Of a stretch of DNA of 37,826 bases, positions 20,242 to 30,239 are shown one piece after another. The notes below the pieces were generated by a model. That model did not search any database, was not told where the DNA came from, and saw only the letters and a list, made by a program, of their open reading frames with translations. A program made the position numbers and the translations under genes. Within the stretch, counting starts at the first letter, position 1; every line of letters starts with the position of its first letter. The DNA is taken from contig NWUY0300018632.1 in the NCBI GenBank assembly GCA_004151065.3, positions 3,135 to 40,960 on the forward strand. Reading direction: 5' to 3'. Origin of the DNA: Larix sibirica. Its lineage: Eukaryota > Streptophyta > Pinopsida > Pinales > Pinaceae.

Positions 20242-20460
20242 AGTTAAAATGTATTATGTATTTTTTTAAATCAATATTTTAGAAAAGAGAATTAAGATTA
20301 ATTAAATTAATTTTAAAAACAAAGTTGTTATTAAAATTAGTTTTAAGAAAATCTCAAAGTTAAAATGGATTATGTTTGTTTTAAAACCAATATTTCAGAA
20401 TTCAGAGAATTAAGATTAATTAAGCTATTTTAAAAATCAAAATAGTTTTAAAAAAAATAA
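20242..20460 (+). repeat. Two imperfect tandem copies of a unit of about 116 bp
   Basis: Copies start at 20242 and 20358 (agttaaaatg(t/g)attatgt) and share gagaattaagattaattaa. Divergence is considerable. Confidence 0.75.
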
Positions 20461-21230
20461 AAATTTTAATATTATTACTCAATGTTTAAAGACCCCTTTC
20501 TCAACATAAGTTTGTGAATCTCTGGAGAACAGAGCCAAAAATTGAATTGATCTATTGAAAGTATGGAAAGTTTTGTGTCAAATTAAACTTGAAAGGTGAA
20601 ATGACAGAAAACATGGAAAATAAATCTTATGGTATTAGGATTTTCAATAAGCTCTGAAATAAAAATAGGAAATACAATTTTTTATAATGCCATGCATTTG
20701 TTCACTCACTCTACGAACATAATAATAATGTGAATGTTATTAAATATGTGGTATAAAGATTAAGTTTCGGATCGTATACCTGAGGAAGTTGTGTGTGAAT
20801 ATCATCCAATCCAGAAACAAGTGTGTTCTCACAAACAATTTGACCATTTTTTGATGCCAAAACTATACCTACCTCCAACACTGTGAGTTGTAGTGATGGT
20901 TCCTTCTACATTAATAGATAAGAATCAATTGATTTGGATATTGATAATTACCAGTAGAAAAAGACAAATTTCCTGATTGAATGAATTTCCTATCTACCAC
21001 ATTATTTTCTACCTGCACAATAAAATATTTCCTTTCGTTGAAGCAACCGAGCCATCCCATCCCATTATATACTTTTAATATAAATCGTATAAGTCCAAAT
21101 ATAAAAAACAAAGGAAAAAAAAAACAATTAATCTTTAATTCCCAAACCTGAGCCCACTTGAACAAATAACAATCGTAATTGATTTTTAATATCTTATTTT
21201 TATGGATAATCGCCACACACCCCCATTGCA

Positions 21231-21425
21231 TGGACATGCGTGGCTCACAGAGAGGAATGCAGCTCATGCAACGACAATCCTTTTAAAATAAATGCAAAAA
21301 ATACTTCAGCTAATCTAATGGACATGCATGGCTCACAGAGAGGAACGCAACTCATGCAGCAAGTGTTAAAGATAATTCAATCTGAGGCTAATCCTTTTAA
21401 AATAATTGCTAAAAATACGTCAGCG
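21231..21425 (+). repeat. Imperfect direct repeat, about 90-100 bp units
   Basis: tggacatgcgtggctcacag at about 21231 recurs with one change at about 21318. aatccttttaaaataa and aaaatac(t/g)tcagc(t/g)aa also recur in order. The second unit carries about 15 extra bases. Confidence 0.75.
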
Positions 21426-21433
21426 AATGGATT

Positions 21434-21983
21434 ATGCAAGGTCTGTATTTATTACATTTGCACACAAAGAGATCTGCCAATGCACATATACCATCTTTGC
21501 TTCTTCACCAAATGATTTCGCCCATAGCTGGAGATGCAAGGGATTATTTGCTTGAGGAGTGGAGGAGGAATTATGCTATCAGTGCAGTGGAGATCTATGG
21601 AGATCTTATCCAATGGTGAAACTTTAAATCACTTGGTTCTCTTTTTTCCTTCTTTTATGCAAAGCTTTTTTCAGTGGGTTCTAGCTTTTCTATATGTGCG
21701 ACCCACAAAGGATATGAAGGCTAGAGCAAGTATCCTGCAGAAGTAGCTACAGTGGCCTATATTGACTAGAGCGCTACTGGTAAGGAGGAAATTCAGTGCT
21801 TTCACTGATGCCACTTTGTATCTAGCAGAGGGCGAGGACATACTGATTCTAGAAAAAATTGACCTAAGGCGTGGAACCGGAAACTATGTATTAAGCTTTT
21901 GGAATGGGTGCTCTGCTCATACTTTAGACGTCGATCACATGATTGAAAGTACAGTGATAACTGCAGGTATGCCCACAACTTGA
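21434..21983 (+). CDS. Unidentified coding-like stretch, possible exon fragments
   Basis: Two frames stand out. Positions 21434-21619 include GDARDYLLEEWRRNYAISAV. Positions 21762-21983 include RRKFSAFTDATLYLAEGED, ILILEKIDLRRGTGNY and LSFWNGCSAH. Amino-acid composition is balanced (charged, aromatic and aliphatic residues mixed), unlike the Asn/Ile/Lys/Tyr-rich frames nearby. I do not recognise the protein. A TGA ends the first frame at 21617-21619, so the two would need splicing or a pseudogene reading to join. It lies wholly in the block missing from the paralogue. It may be a captured host gene fragment; it may also be chance. Confidence 0.3.
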
Positions 21984-22037
21984 CAAGACTTAATGGCTCG
22001 ACTGAATAAATTATGCCACCCCACTACCAAAAGGGTA

Positions 22038-22155
22038 AAGAAGCTTCTCTGACAGCCAGAAAAAGCACCAGAAGAAGAGCTTGAGCTTTGTCGGCAAAGA
22101 AGCTGCTCTGATAGCTAGAAATAGCACTAGAAGAAGAGCTTGAGCTTTGTCCTTC
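22038..22155 (+). repeat. Two tandem copies of a 59-bp unit
   Basis: Units start at 22038 and 22097 (aagaagct(t/g)ctctga) and share agaagaagagcttgagcttt. About seven mismatches. The unit length is not a multiple of three, so it would shift any reading frame. Confidence 0.85.
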
Positions 22156-22388
22156 TGAAAACTCTGGTGGATCGCCTGCAAAGGAAGAAGGTGTTACCTC
22201 TTAAATAAGTGGGTTATCAATTTGGCAAAGCACTGGGGAGCAGTCAACTTCAGGAAGCTTCTTAGTGACCTGGTAAGAAGCATACTTTGGAGGGTTAGGG
22301 TTAGTGTTGCTTAAATTTCGGGCATATATGACTTAATATTTCGGGCATGTAGTTTAGGGATAACCTCGTTGTGCATCTCACTATGCAT

Positions 22389-22430
22389 CTTGTTAGTGCC
22401 ATGATGCACCTTGTTAGTGCCATGATGCAC
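22389..22430 (+). repeat. Two identical tandem 21-bp units
   Basis: cttgttagtgccatgatgcac occurs at 22389-22409 and 22410-22430. The paralogue near 24534 has a single unit. Confidence 0.95.
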
Positions 22431-22478
22431 CTGCTCAGGAAGAGCCTCGACCTGAGATCGAGTCTCACTAGCCCCATG

Positions 22479-22500
22479 AAGTCAAGGGGAATGTTGGGAA
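22479..22500 (+). promoter_or_regulatory. Possible polypurine tract and LTR start of a copia-type element
   Basis: aagtcaaggggaa is followed at 22492 by tgttgggaat, the arrangement of a copia polypurine tract and LTR start. The paralogue has the same at 24603-24616. No LTR end or second LTR was found, so it is only a candidate. Confidence 0.35.
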
Positions 22501-23057
22501 TGCTACCAGGTCTGGATCCGAGGGTAGTAATGTTTAAGTATAGATATACTTTGTAACTAAAAACTTCACATTCAGTCTTCACTATTCATTGCTTATTTAG
22601 TAATTGAGGAAGTGAGTGTCAATAATTACAAAGGTAGTCATTGCACAAATACGATTTAGATATGAAATGATATAGCCCTCGTAGACCTACTATGCCAGTT
22701 TAAACTAATTTTTTAGGATTTAGATATGATATGATATCTTAGTTTGATATGAAATGATATCTTACTTTGATGCAAATAGCCCTGGTAGACCTACTATGCC
22801 AGTTTAAACTAATTTTTTATTGCAATTAGATGCAGGGCTGCACCATATTTATGACTCGAGTGAATGGACAAGACGTGAGTGGTTTTTTATAAACATTTGT
22901 CAAATATTCGAATATCATATTAAATGAATGAATGATGCTTGCCAGGTGTTGTATGTCACAAACATTTGTCAAATATTTGATACATATCGTATTAAATGAA
23001 TGAATGATTGTTTCCAGGTTGTATTAAATACTTGACAACACTTGGCAAGTTTATACT

Positions 23058-23761
23058 TTTTGTTTTTTATTTTAATTTTTTATTATTTTTTTAATTCAAT
23101 AATTATTTTGCACACCAGGGGAAAATGGTCAAATTCCTGTATGGCACCAATCACAAAAATAATTGATCTAATTTTAAAAATATTTAAAAATATTTTTAAT
23201 TTTTAATAAATTCATTTAATAATACAAATTTGAAAAAGTTTAATAAACATTAGGTAAAAATATTTGCAACCAATGTTGGTCAGAGAGATTTGGCGACCAA
23301 CCGATCGCTATAATCCCTGCGGAGCAGAGACTAAAAAGAGCATTTTTGTGGATTGAAAATTGAATTTAGTGGGTTGGTTATTTTTGTGAGAAGAGGCCCA
23401 GTGCTTTTAAAATTAAAATATGAGCCATGGTTGAAAAAGAGAAGAGAGGACCGTAGATATGAGGATAAAGGAAAAGATTGAGAGCATAGAAATAAAAAGA
23501 AGCGGTTGTTTAGGTGTAAGAAAAAGTTATAGCTTGTGGTTGTTGATGAGTCACTAGTGCTGTGGAATCTATGGTGTGCTCAGCTGAGAAATGAAATCGA
23601 GTTGTATTTGAAGGGGAGTAGACCCTATTGAAGACACGCATTGAATGTGAAAAGTTTGTTGAGTTGTCGTTGATCATAAATGAATATTTGAGGTGAAAGT
23701 TGTTAGTTTTTGTACCTAGGAAGTGTCCCCTAGGTGACTTTTTGCCTAAGTCACTTAAGTG
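23058..23761. other. Stretch without recognisable gene
   Basis: AT-rich to about 23240, then mixed sequence up to the N. Nothing identifiable on either strand; a minus frame at 23510-23776 crosses the N and shows no motif. Confidence 0.5.
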
Positions 23762-23762
23762 G
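23762..23762. other. Single ambiguous base (N), probable assembly join
   Basis: The match to copy 1 of the paralogous segment begins at the base after this N (caaata... against gcaaata... at about 19484). Sequence left of it has no counterpart there. Confidence 0.8.
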
Positions 23763-24490
23763 NCAAATAAACACATTTATGGAGGTCAAAGTGAGTGGTA
23801 GTGTATGTAAATTGGCTATAAAGTAAAGTATCTAGTAAAAAAGGAGTAATTTAATTTTATTTATTTATTTTGATTTTGTCATATATTTTATATGAGGTAT
23901 TATGTCATATGATTTGTTTATATTTTATTTTTATTTTGTTAATGATGAATTTCATTGACATGCATTGATGTTACTACTATATGTATATGGGAACATTGTA
24001 TAAATTCTCATTGACATATATTGATGTTACTACTATATGTGTATGGGAACATTATATAAATTCTTAATGTTTATAGATAATTGTATGATCATTTTGGAAT
24101 TATTTAAACTCATAATAAGGATAATGGTTTGTGAGTGGCTATTTTATTTTAGAAACTATTAATGAGTATTGGAATCTCTAACCTACATCAAGATGTATCA
24201 GCAGTCTCGAATGTTCTAGTAATAAGAAGTGATCTCTCAATGTTGATTATAAAAGATTCATCTTAACCTATGCAATGAACGCTCCAACTCATGTTAACAT
24301 GTTTTAACATATTTTGAGAAATAAATGATGACCTGCCATCTTTTTAATTCACTTGAGTGCATGACAGGGACATTCATACCACTACATAATCATCATTGTT
24401 ATGGCACAAACATGTAAGCGTTGGACAAACTTGAGAAGGTTTGCCTACAAATTGTATTTATCGTTAAAATTTCCAAATTATATTAATATG
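23763..24490 (+). repeat. Paralogous segment A, copy 2 (left part)
   Basis: Counterpart of 19484-20146. It carries its own tandem duplication of about 56 bp (from about 23953 and 24009, each with tgatgttactactatatg) that copy 1 lacks. Confidence 0.85.
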
Positions 24491-25162
24491 CATACAGTTT
24501 AGAGATAACCTTGTTGTGCATCTCACTATGCATCTTGTTAGTGCCATGAGGCACCTGCTCAGGAAGAGTCTCAACCTGAGATCGAGTCTCACTAGCCCCA
24601 TGAAGTCAAGGGGAATGTTGGGCATGCTACCAAGTCTAGTTAAGACATTAAATCTTGAAATTTGAGGGTAGTAATGTTTAGGCATAGATATACTTTGTAA
24701 TTAAGAACTTCACATTCACTCTTCACTATTTAGTGATTATTATTCAATAAAAGTGTCAATAATTACAAAGGTAGACATTGTACAGATACAATTTAGATAT
24801 GAAATGATATCTTAGTTTGATATGAAATGATATCTTAGTTTGAATCAGATACAAAATCATATGAAATGATATCTTAGTTTGATGCAAATAGGCTTGGTAG
24901 AGAGATCGCACTATGCCATTTTAAACTAATGTTTGATTGTAATTAGATGCAGGGTAGAGAGATCGTACTATGTCAGTTTAAACTAATGTTTGATTGCAAT
25001 TAGATGCAAGGCTGCACCATATTTATAACTTAAGTAGATGAACAAGACCTGAGTGGTTTTTTATAAACATTTGTCAAATATTCGATATATCATATTAATT
25101 GAATGAATGATGGTTACCAAATATTATATTAAATACTTTACAACACGTGACAAGTTTTTATG
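24491..25162 (+). repeat. Paralogous segment A, copy 2 (right part)
   Basis: Counterpart of 22346-23057. It carries a private duplication (about 24896-25009: ggtagagagatcg twice, each followed by ttaaactaatgtttgatt), and an insertion near 24640 relative to copy 1. Confidence 0.85.
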
Positions 25163-25976
25163 CAAAGCAAGGACTAATAAATATAAGGATGAAAGCAATA
25201 TATATATAAAGTTTCTATGTTCTTGATAACTATGATTATTAATATTTAAGTAATGATAAAGCAATAAATATAAGGATGAGAGAAAATATATATATATATA
25301 TATATATAATTGATTGCATTATGAATATGTTCTTAGGTTTTTTTCTTGTCTAAAAAATGAGGTTTCTTATTCTATGACAGAGCCACTGGATGATAAAGCT
25401 TTACTTTGTCAACGTGATTAAATTTGAGGATTTGGAAGATGTGTCTTCATGGTTCAAGTGCATGGAAATAGGTGATCGAGTTTAACTTGGTAATAAACGT
25501 AAAGCTTATTTAAGGAGAGAGTTAGTTATTGATTTGATGGTTGTACCATGACAGAATGATCATTTGTGACTTTATCATTATGATATATATATATTTCAAA
25601 GATGGTTTTTGAAGTAAATTTTATGAGCTTATTATCTTATCTTCAAAGGGATAGGATTTTATATCCACGGTCATGTATTTTAAAAAAAAAAAATTGGCTT
25701 TTTATTTAGTGTTTATGAGATAGCTTATTTTATTTTTTTTTCAACAAAATAGAGACAATATTTGTTATTTCATTTTGAAATCAAAGCATACAATTTGTCT
25801 TTATCTATTTTTTAAGTGGATTTTATTAATCTTTTGAGGATTTTTTGAGTTGAGAGAATATATCTATGATTCTTCATATTTTCTTTATTGTTTATTGTTA
25901 TAGTGATTATATTTATTTTTTTAGATTTTGATTAATAATTTTTACCTTTTTTATATGGGTCGTGATTTATGTATGA
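25163..25976. other. AT-rich stretch with a (TA)n run, no gene seen
   Basis: Short repeats of aataaatataaggatga(a/g)ag at about 25176 and 25263. A (TA)n run of about 24 bases lies at 25288-25311. No coding capacity on either strand. Confidence 0.6.
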
Positions 25977-26375
25977 TTGTCTATGAAGATTGGTTTAGAT
26001 AGAGCATCTCATTCAATACTTATTAGTAGTGATTTCAACCTTCTAATCCATGTGAAATATAGCCTTATGGAGAAATTTGACATGCCAAACTTAACACACA
26101 TGCATTATTTTCTTCATCTCCAATTCTTGCAAACCAAGAAAAGCATTTCCCTTTCCCATTCTAAGTTTGTATGTGACCTTCTTCATTTTCACATGGAGGA
26201 TTGTAAATCAACCCCATCTCCCTTCCAATATGGAGTCAAACTTGTTTCCATCTATACCACACCCAAAATAGATGCCTCTTTGTACCATTATTTAGTTGGT
26301 AACCCTTTGTAACTAACTCATACTTACCCTAATATTTCATTTGTTGTTGGTTGTGTTTCCAACATATGCAAACAC
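25977..26375 (+). pseudogene. Ty1/copia pol fragment (end of reverse transcriptase)
   Basis: The frame reads SDFNLLIHVKYSLMEKFDMP, then LTHMHYFLHLQFLQTKKSI, LSHSKFVCDLLHFHMEDCKS, PFQYGVKL and DASLYHYLVGNPL. After a TAA at 26310 it continues LTHTYPNISFVVGCVS. This is the conserved copia stretch after the catalytic YVDD (HVK..L...FDM.DLG.MHYFLG). The YVDD itself lies at the damaged left edge, where the sequence reads VYEDW. The rest of the element is absent or unrecognisable on both sides, so this is an isolated fragment of about 400 bases. Open for 111 codons with one stop, it is less decayed than the gypsy copies. Confidence 0.85.
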
Positions 26376-26640
26376 CCCTTGAGAACTTGTTGAGTCCTCA
26401 ACAACCCCTCAATTCAATCAACTTGGAGGCCCCACTTCTACATTTTAAAGGAAATCCATCAAGTGGAGTTTAATGGTAAACCATATATATATATATATAT
26501 CTTGAAAGTGATGCACTACTAATTGCAATCGCTTTGAATGAAGCTTTTCTTGATTCTTGTAATTCTTGCATGATTACATATTCAACGATAGTTGCATGTC
26601 TCAATTGATTTCCACTTTGCCTAATTATAGGGGCTCACAA
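26376..26640. other. Sequence after the copia fragment, with a (TA)n run
   Basis: No continuing copia domain could be read. A (TA)n run of about 20 bases lies at 26482-26501. Confidence 0.5.
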
Positions 26641-27106
26641 GAAGTTGCTTCCCCTTTTCATTACAATAGAAACATGCTCACATTGAAAAAATAGAAACGT
26701 GCACACACTCTTGTTTAAACAAATCTGGGCCCCCACTGAACCTCCATGCAACCATGCCACGTTTTATGGTGGAAAACAAGTCAACACAGGAACACGCACA
26801 AAGTACTAGCACTGTGTGCTTTAGAATGTGCACACATTCCTGAGCATACACACATTAGCAAGCCTTGTGTGTTTTGTGTTGTTAAAAAAAAGCTTGCTGA
26901 TCAACGGTGGCCCCCACTGGGAGTGAATGTGAGTGCATTCTAACTCGGAGAATTCAACCATCATCCACTACCAAGGATTCATCGTCGTCTACTAAAGGTA
27001 AGCCTAATTTTTCTCACAAGTTTTATATATTTTTCACTTTAGAAATTTGTTTGTCTTTTAAAAAAAAATTATTGTTGAATTGCAATTATTATTCAACTAA
27101 GATGGC
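26641..27106. other. Unidentified leader-like sequence with repeated ggcccccactg
   Basis: The words gggcccccactg (26727) and tggcccccactgg (26908) recur 181 bases apart. The second loosely resembles the sequence after the LTR in some plant gypsy elements, but this is weak. A good splice-donor word (aaaggtaagc) lies at about 26994-27003. No supported gene. Confidence 0.3.
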
Positions 27107-27660
27107 AGAAAACCTTGATCCAAATAAAAACCAAAACCCTAACCCTCGTAAGACCTAAACATTGAAATAAATCAATGTTTAAATGAGCTAAGAAACTTAA
27201 TGTGGGAACTTAGAAACATGAGAGAACCATTCCACCTATCATTAGCCACTTCCCTTAACACCATTGTTGCTTACATTGGCCATGCCCATGGCCAATTAGC
27301 TGATATATTTGATCATAGGACAAGGATGGGAGAATTTTACTCAACTAGATTAGTAAGGAAGAGGTTAAAAAGTGAAATATAACCAAACAATCCATTTTCC
27401 AATTGTTCATTGACCCTAGAACCAACCAACCACCTAATCCAAAAAAAAGGCATCTTTGTAGGGATTGATGCACATTCCAACCACGTAGAGACAACTAGAT
27501 GGATTGATGATTTATGGTATTTGATAAACCTCCCTACAATAACAGAAAGGTTCCCTTGTATTTTCTTTGAAAATTATTGGCTGTGTTCATTCTTGGTCTC
27601 CATGTCAATTATTTTGACATTTGTGGATTTTAGGGGGTTGGTCTCAACTTAGCTTAGGAT
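27101..27660 (+). CDS. Unidentified coding-like stretch, broken
   Basis: Short frames follow one another: 27101-27158 (MAENLDPNKNQNPNPRKT), 27200-27382 (MREPFHLSLATSLNTIVAYI, GQLADIFDHRTRMGEFYSTR) and 27410-27652 (WIDDLWYLINLPTITERFPC). Hydrophilic openings of this kind occur in gag proteins, and the setting after a possible leader would fit, but no gag core or zinc knuckle is visible. I cannot assign a function. Between the pieces all frames carry stops. Confidence 0.25.
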
Positions 27661-28339
27661 CAAGAAAATGCTAGACGTAAACCATTGAGAGGGTCACATG
27701 CTCCTAAGCGTATTCCCAACCCCCCCAGCCACCTCAACTTGGAGATAGGATCTGAGCCACTAGTACCACAATATCATCCTTGGCACGCAGTCTAATGCGA
27801 AATAGTGCATTTTTAGCAACATCTCATCAAGAGACATCCTTTGATGATGTTAGACCACCTAGTGTTGATCCATCGTCTAGCTAGGTTGGATTTTATGGTT
27901 CTAGGCTAGTTGTTCCGCATCGATGCCTGCATTACAAACATACTTGTTATGGCCTGAGAGAGGATCTTATTCAAGACATATTTTTTAAATGTATGATATT
28001 ATTTTTATATATTCATTGTTTGTGTATTTAATGTTGCATTTGACAAATATTTGGTAGACCTAAAAGTATTTTTAAATGTGTTTTCTTTTTTGCATGTGCA
28101 GCTCAACCAAGATGACACCCCTCTGTCTAGGCAGTGAGTTGCCTCATATGTTGGACTTGATCCAGTGGTTTCTACGACGTGTTCGCTTGGGGCTCCTCAC
28201 ACCAAAGTATTTAGATGACTTTATGTTTTCCCCCTTGTGTGTATGTATGTGTGTTTGTGTATTTTACAGCAATAGATTGTAATATTTGATTGATTGGCTC
28301 AGCACAACCCCTTTTAATATAAACTATTACCCATTTTTC
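27661..28339. other. Stretch without supported gene
   Basis: A possible splice acceptor (tttttgcatgtgcag) ends at about 28099, followed by CAACCAAGATGACACCCC. A GT-rich run lies at about 28236-28260. Nothing identifiable. Confidence 0.4.
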
Positions 28340-28591
28340 TTTATATATTTTTTCCGAAGAAAAAATCATTTTATTCATATAGAATAAATTTAGAATGTCC
28401 TAAAAAGACTTACATCATTTCTCCAAGAGCATACTAGGCTCCATTACATACAAACATACAAGTGTCCTGGCTCAAAGCCTCAACTCGACCGCTGCTATGT
28501 TCTTCATGTCCTTGTCTAAGCCTATCCACGGCTCTGTTCTTTTTATAGTTCCTGTTAATTTCCTTACCATGCCAACTTTGGTTTTCATCTT

Positions 28592-29041
28592 CTAATACAG
28601 CATATATTGCTCCAAAACTTGACCTTCATTAAGTTCTTGAATCTCAATTAAACCTAGTTCTAGAGCCAAGGCCAATTTGGATAATGTGTACGCTTCAACA
28701 TTCAGTTCTCTATAAATGTGGATGAAAGATGCACTTTCGAAAGCTATTAACAGATCCCAGATAGTTGTCAAAATGTGTTGAAAATGAGGAGATGCAATCT
28801 GAATCCACAACCATTTAGAGTCACCAAATAATTGCAACTTCTAATTGTTTTTAATGCGAGCCACCTTTAGCACTTCCCATTAGGTTACAAGTTTTGCCTT
28901 GTTGTTTGTGGACTGTCCTGGAGCATACTTCATGCATATCTTTAAATTTTATGTCACAAAGAGGATTCCACCTACTCCACCAAGAGGCAGATCTCCTAGA
29001 TCTCCTTGACTGGCCCCGTCAAAGAATTCCCAAGGGAAACT
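28592..29041 (-). pseudogene. RNase H domain of the LINE
   Basis: The minus strand reads WEFFDGASQGDLGD (first catalytic Asp), then GGVGGILF, KYAPGQSTNNKAKL, KLQLFGDSKWLW (second Asp) and FIHIYRELNVEAYTLSK. Two key positions are changed: the Glu of TNNKAE reads Lys, and the last Asp of EAD.LSK reads Tyr. Stops occur in the first half (after VT and near KNN). The segment 28837-28592 is open for 81 codons to a terminal stop. In active LINEs this domain removes the RNA strand after target-primed reverse transcription; this copy has lost catalytic residues. Confidence 0.85.
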
Positions 29042-29042
29042 C

Positions 29043-29420
29043 TTATCTATTTCCGTATTCACAATCTTGCATTGCAGGGAAGGCAACATAACAACCTACC
29101 CTTGATTCTTGCCACCACAATTTTACACTCTGATCCAGCATGAGGTCCCTCCTGGAAATGGCCACGTTATTGTTGAGCTTCTTCGATGCAGAATCCCATA
29201 CGAACCTTGCATATGGGCAAGAACCGAATAAGTGAGAGTTTGTTTCATCATCAGAATTACACATTACACAGGACGCACACACCCGGTCCCTACCATCCTC
29301 GTTTTCTCAAATTCTCCCAAGATAACAGTTTATTGTTGAGGGAAAGCCACAAGGTTATTTTAGTCTTTAAAGGACCTGGTTTCTTCCATACTACCTCCCA
29401 CCACCAAACCTTTTCTCATC
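29043..29420 (-). pseudogene. zf-RVT-type module of the LINE
   Basis: On the minus strand the lead-in reads LKTKITLWLSLNNKLLSWEN and RKRGW at about 29380-29300. Then ATG 29282 opens CASCVMCNSDDETNSHLFGS, CPYARFVWDSASKK to a stop at 29043. C-x2-C ... H-L-F-x2-C is the zinc-binding pattern found after the RT in plant LINEs. The last part of the lead-in is in a different frame, so an indel lies near 29285-29300. Confidence 0.8.
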
Positions 29421-29985
29421 TAAAGGACTCTGCTATGGCAGCTTCTTAACCAATCTTTGCCGAGAAATTTCCAAAGGTTGAATCCTTAGTCCATTCTAAT
29501 CTATCTGGAACTTCCTCGACCAAATGGACAAAGCTAGTAACTAGCTTGTTCACATACCTATTCCATTCCATCGCCTCTTCTCCTCTAAGGCCTAGGTCCT
29601 AGGAGGATTTCCATCCCTGTCTGCCCCATTCTTGTGGAGACTGAGCCTAAGTGTCTGCTAAAACATAAATTCTCTATGATTGCAAATGAGCAATTACTAC
29701 TTCCGTAACCTTGAAATATTCTTCGGTGACAACCTAGGGATCACTTCCAATTCTTACACTCTTCTCATCCCCAATTTTCCAATCCAACCAAAATCCTACT
29801 AGTGGAAAGGCCAAAACAAAGGCTTTCCAACCTATTGATCCATTCTTATGAGTTTTAACAAGTTGACTAAACAAATCCACCACAGAGGATCCCAAACAAT
29901 ATTTAGAGCTCATCACTCTTCCCCACGGTGAAGTAGGTCTCTGAACTCATCTCCATAGAGATTTCACTGCCAAAGTTTGAAAAAA
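29421..29985 (-). pseudogene. Linker between RT and zf-RVT module of the LINE
   Basis: The minus strand reads KNPLVFFQTLAVKSLWR, then PTSPWGRVMSSKYCLGSS (around 29925-29880) and IGWKAFVLAFPLVGFWLDWK, IGDEKSVRIGSDP (around 29829-29737), with stops beyond. The W..W.(L/V)G(D/N) pattern is typical of this LINE region. Confidence 0.75.
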
Positions 29986-29987
29986 CA

Positions 29988-30239
29988 CTAACGGGTTTTT
30001 AATCCCACAGCCTCCAAATCTTTTGGAAAATCCAGAGTTGACCATTTCACCGAGGGAATTCCTTCCGGCTGTCTGCTAGCCATCCATAAAAAGGAAAAGC
30101 ACTTCTTCCTTATTTTAATGAGGATCCCTTTTGGGATTTTCTTTCTTTCTTTATAGTGTAAAGAAGAGGAGATGATGATCTTTTTGTATACAGGATGGCA
30201 ACTAGAATCAGACATGAATGTAACACAAATGTAACACAA
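29988..30239 (-). pseudogene. C-terminal end of the LINE reverse transcriptase
   Basis: The minus strand frame includes IPKGILIKIRKKCFSFLWMA, EGIPSVKWSTLDFPKDLEAV and GLK. This matches the thumb-side region of plant LINE RT (IP......I.K.C..FLW...). The catalytic palm, which should lie further up at above 30239, is absent, so the element is cut off here. Confidence 0.8.

Larger units (their letters stand above)
20147..22345. other. 2199-bp block present in copy 1 but absent from the paralogue at 24490/24491
   Basis: In the paralogue the sequences flanking this block are directly joined (...attaatatg|catacagttt...). It was therefore inserted here or deleted there. The ends show no obvious terminal inverted repeat, LTR or clear target duplication. 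The left half is AT-rich with an internal tandem repeat; from about 21210 it is less AT-rich and coding-like. It could be a transposon carrying a gene fragment or a stretch of ordinary sequence lost from the other copy. Confidence 0.65.
22346..23057 (+). repeat. Paralogous segment A, copy 1 (right part)
   Basis: Aligns with 24491-25162. Shared anchors include ctcactatgcatcttgttag, gagatcgagtctcactagcc and gcaattagatgca. It contains a 21-bp tandem duplication (22389-22430) and a larger duplicated stretch (about 22673-22716 and 22768-22819) that the other copy lacks. Confidence 0.85.
28340..30239 (-). mobile_element. LINE (non-LTR retrotransposon), 3' portion, minus strand
   Basis: Reading from 30239 down: the end of the reverse transcriptase, a Trp-rich linker, a zf-RVT-type Cys/His module and a plant-type RNase H, in the order of plant LINE ORF2. 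An AATAAA word on the minus strand near 28375 could be the poly(A) signal. The 5' part of ORF2 and ORF1 are missing, as usual for 5'-truncated LINEs, and upstream sequence to 33000 shows no more of it. Several stops interrupt the frame. Confidence 0.85.

Noticed and set aside
20911-21267. 118-codon minus-strand open frame
   Set aside because: Phe/Ile/Asn/Tyr-rich in AT-rich DNA with no recognisable pattern; probably chance.
22301-22582. Minus-strand ORF similar to one at 24464-24685 (shared PNIPLDFMGLVRLDL)
   Set aside because: The similarity follows from the paralogous DNA. The frame includes the 21-bp tandem repeat (MALTRCI twice) and looks like a translated non-coding repeat.
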